Source: Effrenium voratum
Lineage: Eukaryota; Sar; Dinophyceae; Suessiales; Symbiodiniaceae
Reading direction: 5' to 3'
Assembly: GCA_963377175.1 (NCBI GenBank)
Contig: CAUJNA010000489.1
Span: forward strand, 140,001 to 204,000
Length of the DNA: 64,000 nucleotides
Position numbers and translations under genes: made by a program. Shown here in pieces: positions 55,751 through 64,000 of the stretch; positions within the stretch are counted from its first letter, which is position 1; every line of letters begins with the position of its first letter. The notes beneath the pieces are model-generated. The model was not told the origin of the DNA. It saw nothing but the letters and a program-made list of their open reading frames with translations, and ran no database searches.

Positions 55751-56103
55751 CATCAGCCAAAATCAGATGAAATGAGGCCGAAGGCAAGGCATTAGAAGAA
55801 ACGACCATGGACAAATAAGCCCCGGGCCAAAGAAAGCTGTTGGTGATTCCATGCAGGGCCGGAAGAAGGGGTACGAAGGTGGATCTACGAAGATACGCGC
55901 TCCAAGCGAAGCGCCAACGCTTGAGCCCCAAAGCGCGGCTTACAAAGCGAAAACCTTTGATTCCAATGCATCCTGCCAAGAGTACGAGCAACCTGAAGAA
56001 CGGAAAGTGTTCTTGTTCTTGTACATGCGCCAAGAAAAAAAGTCCCTCAAGACACGTTACACCCACAAGACGCCCTGTGATCAGCAACATCCTGTTAGCT
56101 TCC
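55751..56103 (-). CDS. Probable membrane-protein exon
   Basis: AAG|G acceptor, GT donor (GATG|GTGGTT), 353 nt with no stop. It reads EANRMLLITGRLVGVTCLEG, then FRLLVLLAGCIGIKGFRFVS and HGITNSFLWPGAYLSMVVSS. Three hydrophobic segments with a basic loop (LKRWRFAWSAYLRRS). No family recognised; likely upstream part of the same gene as 49.4-50.0 kb. Confidence 0.52.
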
Positions 56104-57076
56104 CTTAGGAACATGCAAAAAGGGTACCAAGAAAAAAAGACGTTCCACATCGTTCCACTCCTGAGGCTCCAAAGTCTTCACGTCAAGTCCCATGGGTGGT
56201 TCAACCTTTTTGAGAAACTTCCGAGCGGGTTCCCCCCATTTTTGAGGACGTGATCCCCATGTTTGAAGCTACATGTGGGTGTGTGGTGGGTGTTGCTTTT
56301 CTGGCGGCCCAAATAAAAAGACCATCTTCCCTTTTGTTGGCGGGCTCGCCCAAAAAAGCACACCCCCAAAAGCAACGCGTCTTCTTTGAGCATAACACGT
56401 GTTTATCCATGTCGTGCACTCAGAGTCCTCATTCTCACGCACTCGGCACCTTCCCTCCGAGTGTGCTGGAACATCGCGCTCAAAGCGCCCGCAAAATGCC
56501 CACCACTTGAGAAGCAGGAGACGCGAAAGGCCCCGCGAGCCGTGTTTGTGGCCCATGTTCATGCCCCTGATTGGCTTCGGATGCGACAATATGTCTAAGA
56601 ACCCCATCAAGACCCAGTCGTGCTGCACTATGGAGCTGTGGGTTGATTCCTTGTTTTCGAGTGGGCCAAAGGGCAAACCGCAGCAGTCAAATGACAGCAG
56701 CACATGGCACATGAAAGCATTCTGTAGCCAAAGAAGGCTGACTCATCCGTGGCGACATCGCGACATCCAACCGGGAGCTGGGGGAGTGCCCCAGAGATGG
56801 GGATCAAGAGATGGGGGCAGCCCAAAGATCATCGATTGGGTGCACCATACCCGCGCCTGCGGTGCTGCGCTGCCGCGGCGCTGCGCTGAGCGGAGCCCAG
56901 CCTGACACTTTCGCTCGATCGGAGAGTTGGGAGACCCTCAGCTCAAAGCTTGCCTCACCGATGCAATGAAAACCCCGGAAGCAATGAGAACGCTATCCCT
57001 TGTTTGGCGGTTTTCCAGGACATCCAAAGGAAAGGTCCAGAGTTGTTACCTCCAAAGAGATGTTTTGCCACCCCAG

Positions 57077-57145
57077 GTTCCAACATGGACTTTGATCTCC
57101 GGGAACTTGAGCCATCAACCACCGAAGCCGAGGTCGTCCGCATGG
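57077..57145 (+). CDS. Possible plus-strand exon
   Basis: CAG|G acceptor and GT donor (ATGG|GTAACC) enclose SNMDFDLRELEPSTTEAEVV and then RM, acidic and helical. Minus-strand readings are poorer. If real, it is the only good plus-strand exon and marks a change of coding strand. Confidence 0.35.
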
Positions 57146-57856
57146 GTAACCCACCGTCATGGCTAAGCACCTCCTCGAGTTCGGGGGAAGAACAAACACG
57201 TGGCATATGCACCCTGGTGCACTTCTGTGCCCCATGGGATCCTCGAAAGAGTTCCCACTCAAGATTCGTCCCACAAACTCCCCGAGCAGGCTGTCTCAGG
57301 AATCTCAGTAAGCCGCGGTCATTCCAGATACGAGAGGTCAAGGCGGAACTTGGAAAAACACGACATTAACCCATCAAAAACATATGTCATCCAACCGCGA
57401 ATGAGAAACAGGATCTTCGTAAAACCCTACCCTTTCACGACCGCATTCGCTTTTGCCTGCTCTCCGTCCGCGGTGATCCCCTAGGGAGGAATAATATGAA
57501 TTCCGCCCTCTCCGACAACTGCGGCGGAAGGAAAAGCCGCAAGGGGAAGGAGAAGCCGTTCATCAAACTTCCACCCCTGCGATGTCAAGACCTCGGCCAG
57601 TTCGGAACAACCATGCCTGGAGGATCCAGTTATTACGGGCGACCGGGGAACGCCATCACGCAACTGGGCAAGGCAAAAGAGAAACCTGCGACGGTCGCTG
57701 GCCTGGATCCTCCGAGCTGGCAAAAAAGAGGCCGGCTGACTCGATAGTCGGCGTACGGGCAACTTGAAAAATCTGCAGATATATCGACCTGCTGAGGCTG
57801 AGCAGTGTCCTTTGACCCGTTGACGTTTCGTTCTGACATCATGGGTGTAGAGGGGT
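57146..57856. other. Undecided ORF region
   Basis: 57495-57747 is open on both strands: plus NSALSDNCGGRKSRKGKEKP, minus GCSELAEVLTSQGWKFDERL. Neither has convincing splice sites. Confidence 0.3.
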
Positions 57857-59343
57857 TAGCTTATACATACATACCTACATACATACACACATACATACAT
57901 ACATACATACATACATACATACATACCTACCTACCTACCTACCTACCTACCTACCTACCTACCTACCTACCTACATACATACACACATACATACATACAT
58001 ACATACATACATCCATGCATGCATGCATGCATACATACATACAAACATAAAAACATTACGTAATAGCATACATACATACATTCATACATACGTACAGTGA
58101 CTTACAGTACATTACAACACCTTTCATGCATACATACATACATACATACCTACCTACCTACATACATACATACACACATACATACATACATCCATCCATC
58201 CATGCATGCATGCATGCATGCATACATACATACATACATACATGCCTACATACATACATACATACCATACGTACATACGTACATACATACATTCGTACAT
58301 ACATACATACGTACACACGCACATACTTACTTACATATATACATACATTACACACATACATACATTACACACATACATACATACATACATACATACATCC
58401 ATGCATGCATGCATGCATACATACATACATACATACATACATACCATACGTACATACGTACATACATACATGCGTACATACATACATACCTACATACGTA
58501 CATACTTACTTACATATATACATACATACATTACACACATACATACATTACACACATACATACATACATACATACATACATACATACATACATACATGCA
58601 CGCACGCACGCACGCACGCACGCACACATACATACATACATACATACATAAACATACATACATACATTACATACATTACATACACACATACATTACATAC
58701 ATTACATACATTACATACATTACATACATTACATACATTACATACATTACATACATACATATGTTTCATTACATTACATTACTTTGCAATACAATAAAAT
58801 ACAATACTAGTACAATACATAGATTACATTACATTACATTGAGTTACGTTACACTACATTACATTGCATTACATCGCATCACATCACATTACATTACATT
58901 ACATTAATACATACATACATACATACATACATACATACATACATACATACATACATACATACATACATACATACATTACATACATACATACATACATTAC
59001 ATACATACATAGATACATTAAATACATACATACATACATACATACATACATACATACATACATACATACATACATACATTACATACATTGTATACATTAC
59101 ATTACATTACATTACATTACATTACATTACATTACATTACGTTACATTACATTACATTACATTACATACATGCATGCATGCATACATGCATACATACATT
59201 ACATACACTACATACATACATACATACATACATACATACATACATGCATGCATGCATGCATGCATACATGCATACATACATTACATACACTACATACATA
59301 CATACATACATACACACATACACTACATACATACATACATACA

Positions 59344-59374
<31 letters not shown>

Positions 59375-59440
59375 CATTACATTACATTACATTACATTGC
59401 ATACATTACATTACATACATACATTACATACATACATACA

Positions 59441-59471
<31 letters not shown>

Positions 59472-59562
59472 CATACATACATACATACATACATACATAC
59501 ATACATACATACATACATACATACATACATACATACATACATACATACATACATACATTACA

Positions 59563-59593
<31 letters not shown>

Positions 59594-59619
59594 CATACAT
59601 ACATACATACACACATACA

Positions 59620-59650
<31 letters not shown>

Positions 59651-61267
59651 CATACATTACATACATACATACATGCATACATACATACATACATACATAC
59701 ATACAGACATACAGTACATACATTATATACATTACATTACATTACATTACATTACATTACATTATAATACAATACAATGCAATACAATACAATACACACA
59801 TACATACATACATACATACATACATACATTACGTACGAACGTACATACATACATACATAACATACATACATAACATACATACATACATACATACATACAT
59901 ACATACATACATACATACATACATACATACATTACATCACATCACATCACATCACATCACATCACATCACATTACATACATACATACATACATACATACA
60001 TTACATACATACATACATACATACCTACGTACATACATACATTACATCCATACATCCTCACACACATTCATTACATACATTACATACATTACATACATTA
60101 CATACATTGCATACATACATGCATACATACATACATACATTACGTACATGCATACATCCACACATGCATACATACATACATACATACATACATACATACA
60201 TACATACATACATACATACATACATACATACATTACATACATACATACATACATACATACGTACATACATAACATAACATAACATAGCATAACATAACAT
60301 AACATAACATAACATAACATGCATGCATACATACATACATACATTACATGCATACATACATACATACATACATACATACATTACATAACATAACATAACA
60401 TAACATAACATAACATAACATAACATAACATACATACATACATTACATACATACATACATACATACATGCATACATACATACATACATACATTACATACA
60501 TACATACATACATACATACGTACATACATAACATAACATAACATAACATAACATAACATAACATAACATAACATAACATGCATGCATGCATACATAACAT
60601 ACATACATACATACATACATACATACATACATACATACATACATACATACATACATACATACATACATACATACATACATACATACATACATACATACAT
60701 ACATACATACATACATACATACATACATACATACATACATACATACATACATACATACATACATACATACATACATACATACATACATACATACATACAT
60801 ACATACATACATACATACATACATACATACATACATACATACATACATACATACATACACATACATACATACATACATACATACATACATACATACATAC
60901 ATACATACATACATACATACATACATACATACATACATACATACATACATTACATTACATTACATTACATTACATACACATTACATTACATTACATTACA
61001 TTACATTACATTACATTACATTACATTACATTACATACATACATACATACATACATACATTACATACATACATACATACATACGTACGTACATACATACA
61101 TTACATCCATACATCCTCACACACATTCATTACATACATTACATACATTACATACATTACATACATTACATACATTGCATACATACATGCATACATACAT
61201 ACATGCATACATGCATACATGCATAGATGCATACATGCATACATGCATACATGCATACATGCATAGA
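57857..61267. repeat. TACA-type array, 3.4 kb
   Basis: Almost uninterrupted ACAT repeats with blocks of ACCT, TTACA, ATAAC, ATCAC and GCAT variants. The longest clean run is about 60600-60950. Long frames here (up to 472 codons of HTYI or MYVC) are artefacts. Confidence 0.98.
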
Positions 61268-61273
61268 TGACCC

Positions 61274-61680
61274 GGCTGGCTTTGGCTCCTCTTTGCATAT
61301 GCCCAACGCTTCGGATTTTGCCAACCATATCGAGCGAAGCTCACGTACTCTGATTCCGACAATCCTAGAACCAATGGAGGAAAGGAGACCCCAGTCAATA
61401 GCTGATGCTCATGTCCGTGTACCCAAAACGCCTCAGTCTGCCGACATCTGCGTGGACACACTCCATTTGCGGAAAATACCACCAGCAAACTCCGTGCATC
61501 GCGGTATGATTGGGCCAGGCTATCACTAAGCCACAGCCCGATGTATTCGTTTTCGGGATCTCTCCGAGCGGGGCGATCTCTCCGAAAGGTGACAACTGAC
61601 AGAAGCAACCACAAAGCCTCTCGACTTCCGTTCATGCCGGAAAGGCCGAAAGGGCTGAAAGGGCGCAACCACACTTTTGC
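61274..61680. other. Unresolved coding-like segment on both strands
   Basis: Plus reads MPNASDFANHIERSSRTLIP and continues to 61529. Minus reads MNGSREALWLLLSVVTFRRD and runs into the array. Both look protein-like and at most one is real. Confidence 0.3.
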
Positions 61681-61934
61681 CCTGCTTGTACGGTCGCAGG
61701 TGAGCGGAAATGGTCTTTACTTCGGGTGAACATGGTTGCCTCTCCAACTTGACAGCTTCACCCCATTGGCTGCCATCATTGAATACATGTCCTTGCCCAT
61801 TCCTTAAAATCAGACAGGAACTTGTGTCACTGGTCAAAGAGCCTACTCCAATTGTCTCACCCTCTCGGCTGCTTGCGCTGCGTAGTTGCTTTATCTGATT
61901 CTGTTTGCTTGGTTGCTCGGGGCTGAGGTGGCAA

Positions 61935-62640
61935 TTTGATGGCAACTTGGCAAGTTGGTTGGTTTGGTTGGCTGGCTGGTTTGTTGGTTGGTTGGTTGGC
62001 AAGTTGGCAAGTTGGCAAGTTGGCAAGTTGGCAAGTTGGCAAGTTGGCAAGTTGGCAAGTTGGTTGGTTTGGTTGGGTGGTTGGTGGTGGTTGGGTGGTT
62101 TGGTTGGGTGGTTGGTGGTGGTTGGGTGGTTTGGTTGGGTGGTTGGTGGTGGTTGGGTGGTTGGGTGGTTGGGTGGTTGGGTGGTTGGGTGGTTGGGTGG
62201 TTGGGTGGTTGGGTGGTTGGGTGGTTGGGTGGTTGGGTGGTTGGGTGGCTGGGTGGCTGGGTGGCTGGGTGGCTGGGTGGCTGGGTGGGTGGGTGGTTGG
62301 GTGGTTGGGTGGTTGGGTGGTTGGGTGGTTGGGTGGTTGGGTGGTTGGGTGGTTGGGTGGTTGGGTGGTTGGGTGGTTGGGTGGTTGGGGGTGGGTTTGG
62401 GTGGGTTGGGTGGGTTGGGTGGTTGGGTGGTTGGGTGGTTGGGTGGGGGTGGGGTGGGTTGGGTGGTTGGGTGGTTGGGTGGTTGGGTGGTTGGGTGGTG
62501 GTGGGTGGTGGTGGGTGGGTTGTGGGAGGTTGTGGTGGGTGGTGGGTGGGTGGGTGGGTGGGTGGGTGGGTGGGTGGGTGGGTGGGTGGGTGGGTGGGTG
62601 GGTGGGTGGGTGGGTGGGTGGGTGGGTGGGTGGGTGCGTG
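61935..62640. repeat. TTGGGTGG array
   Basis: Starts as TTGGCAAG, becomes TTGGGTGG and then GGGT repeats; strongly G-rich on plus. Trp/Gly/Val and Pro/His frames across it are artefacts. Confidence 0.95.
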
Positions 62641-63050
62641 CCCGTGGCTTGGTTGGTCGGTCAGTCGGTCAGTCAGGGTCGGCGGTTGCTCGCTTGCGTG
62701 CTTGCTTGGCTGCTCAGCTACATATTTGGTTGCTTGCATATTTGTGCCCATCTCAAGATACAGCCAGAGAGAACGTCAAAGTGAAGCAAAAACACGCAAC
62801 ACAGCCGGGATATTTGAGACCTCCGCCACCCGCTGTCCCTGTGCACTTCCACTCTTGTCCAAAACGCCTCGCGGAGTCTCGTATGCGTCAATGTGCTTGC
62901 CCACAGATTCAGGGCTGATGCTCCAACAGACTACAATGAAAAGGGGAAGACGCACACAGCTCGCGGGAGTGCAGGACTCCTGAATGGAAAGTCCGGGTTC
63001 ATACCCCTGGATTTCTCCAGGCGGGCGACCGGTTCTTAGACTCAGGACAC

Positions 63051-63107
63051 CTCCAATCTGCGGATGAGCACCTCGCCCCGTAGGCGTGCGTTGTCGGCTT
63101 CCACTGT
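63051..63107 (-). CDS. Coiled-coil exon
   Basis: CAG|A acceptor, GT donor (GAG|GTGTCC), 19 codons in phase 0: TVEADNARLRGEVLIRRLE. Typical coiled-coil spacing. Belongs to a minus-strand gene extending past the right edge. Confidence 0.5.
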
Positions 63108-63207
63108 CTGCAGGAAGCCTCGGCCACGCAAAATAAACCTGAACAAAGACATCCAACCCTTACCCAAAAAAAACATGAGGAAACCGGACATTTCAAGTTC
63201 CAGTGAC

Positions 63208-63329
63208 CGATAGGATCTCTTGCCACTCTACTCCATGTCCGATTTTGCCTACATCTAGATTGGATCCGTTTCGCATTGCCCAGAGTGAAGCGTAAGCTTG
63301 AGCTCTGGCCCTGTACACGTAAGCTTGAC
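63208..63329 (-). CDS. Possible exon
   Basis: CAG|G acceptor, GT donor (TCG|GTCACT). It reads QAYVYRARAQAYASLWAMRN and then GSNLDVGKIGHGVEWQEILS. Phase 0 at its end fits 63107. It contains many palindromic hexamers (see findings). The plus frame 63298-63738 overlaps it. Confidence 0.38.
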
Positions 63330-64000
63330 CTGCGGCCGCACTTTTGTAAGTGTTTATTGCGGGAAAGAGTGGTTTTCGACCAGTCGAACCGCCTTTCGGT
63401 GCAAAGTGTCTGGCAGCCTGTGCTCGGCAGGCAGAGCAACGGTGCGGCCTAAAACATCCCATGAGCTGAAACAAATCGATCCAAACGGGGCGCCAAACAA
63501 AAAGGGCGTAAGAAAGCAAACCCTGAAAAAAGCCGTGCGAAACAGAAAGATTGCAAAGGTCTCAGAGAGTGTTCCTTTTCTTTTTGGCGTGCAGAAGGGG
63601 AATGTGAACCATCCAACTGACGGCTTCTTAGGCCATCCTCCGGTTCACCTGACCCCGAGTCAAGAGAAAACCGGGCCCAAACTATGCTCAAGTTCTGTAC
63701 CATACTCAACCTCAAGATGCCCCACAAGCCTATGGTGATGACCGATAAGCTCAAACAAATGGGCTCCTTTCTGATGCTTGACTTCCCCTTTGATGAACTG
63801 GATTGGTGGTTTGGTGGTTGGCAACCCGCTTAAGAGGCCGAAATCGGTCCCCGGGCTCGTTCCGGCCATGTCGCGGAAATGGCTCCGGATCTCCGGAACT
63901 CCCCGGAAGCTCCGAGCTTCGGAGCTTCGGAGCCGGATCGGGCCCCGAGGCGTTCAAAGGATGGGTGGAAAATCCACCATGCCGCTGGTCAAACCCAAGA
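63330..64000. other. Right-edge region
   Basis: The plus-strand frame 63298-63738 (KKGVRKQTLKKAVRNRKIAK) is open but lacks splice support. 63880-63950 has GCTTCGGAGCTTCGG-type short repeats. Confidence 0.3.

Noticed and set aside
57857..61267. CRISPR array
   Set aside because: Repeats lack unique spacers and are simple tetra/pentanucleotides in a eukaryotic context.
57805..61270. Long frames of HTYI, MYVC or ITLH residues (up to 472 codons)
   Set aside because: Direct translations of the TACA array, open on both strands in several frames; no gene.
61891..62983. 282-342 codon frames rich in Trp/Gly/Val or Pro/Thr/His
   Set aside because: Translations of the TTGGGTGG array.
63880..63955. GC-rich patch with GCTTCGGAGCTTCGG
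   Set aside because: Short tandem repeat with no splice signals.
1..64000. tRNA, rRNA or spliced-leader RNA genes
   Set aside because: No cloverleaf, rRNA core or full dinoflagellate spliced-leader sequence was seen by eye on either strand. Many GGCTCAA motifs belong to the short inverted-repeat elements.

Overview
This is a eukaryotic nuclear window, and it looks like dinoflagellate DNA with long introns. The signs are: very short GC-rich coding islands (33-150 nt) in kilobases of repeat-rich noncoding DNA; acceptors that are almost always AG|G; donors split between GT and GC with one apparent GA; coding signal almost all on one strand; and a tandem ~60-residue repeat (GDxVYYxG ... DGExLxFGxxGE ... 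RVAVxFxGH ... ELSRxxP ... PxGG) that I associate with dinoflagellate proteins. Species cannot be told. Nothing bacterial, organellar, viral or RNA-gene-like was recognised. Most long open frames are simple-repeat translations or shadows.

Region 1, about 38.6 kb down to 1 (minus strand; 5' end at high coordinates): one very large gene, or possibly two, running off the left edge. Upstream exons encode coiled-coil and charged segments (37.5, 35.7, 35.2, 29.8, 29.3 kb). Two SH3b-like domains follow, each made from two exons (31.9+30.9 kb; 26.8+26.5 kb). From 18.4 kb to base 92 there are 16 exons whose phases all agree. Together they are 1,169 nt spread over 18.4 kb and give an uninterrupted 389-codon frame encoding five to six copies of the ~60-residue repeat. 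Introns fall at different places in different repeats. They carry inverted-repeat elements, dispersed repeats and simple-sequence arrays.

Region 2, 40.7-44.5 kb: a tandem triplication of an ~880-bp unit lies just downstream of an intact single-exon gene on the minus strand for an XK-related (XKR-type) multi-pass membrane protein.

Region 3, 45-57 kb: scattered minus-strand exons, several with membrane helices (56.1-55.75, 50.0-49.8, 49.7-49.4 kb), probably from one or more multi-exon membrane-protein genes. One candidate plus-strand exon sits at 57.1 kb.

Region 4, 57.8-64 kb: a 3.4-kb TACA-type array and a 0.7-kb TTGGGTGG array, then two candidate minus-strand exons near 63 kb.

Exon limits were read by eye from splice motifs, phase and repeat alignment. 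No transcript evidence was available. No promoter, polyadenylation site or spliced-leader gene could be assigned.
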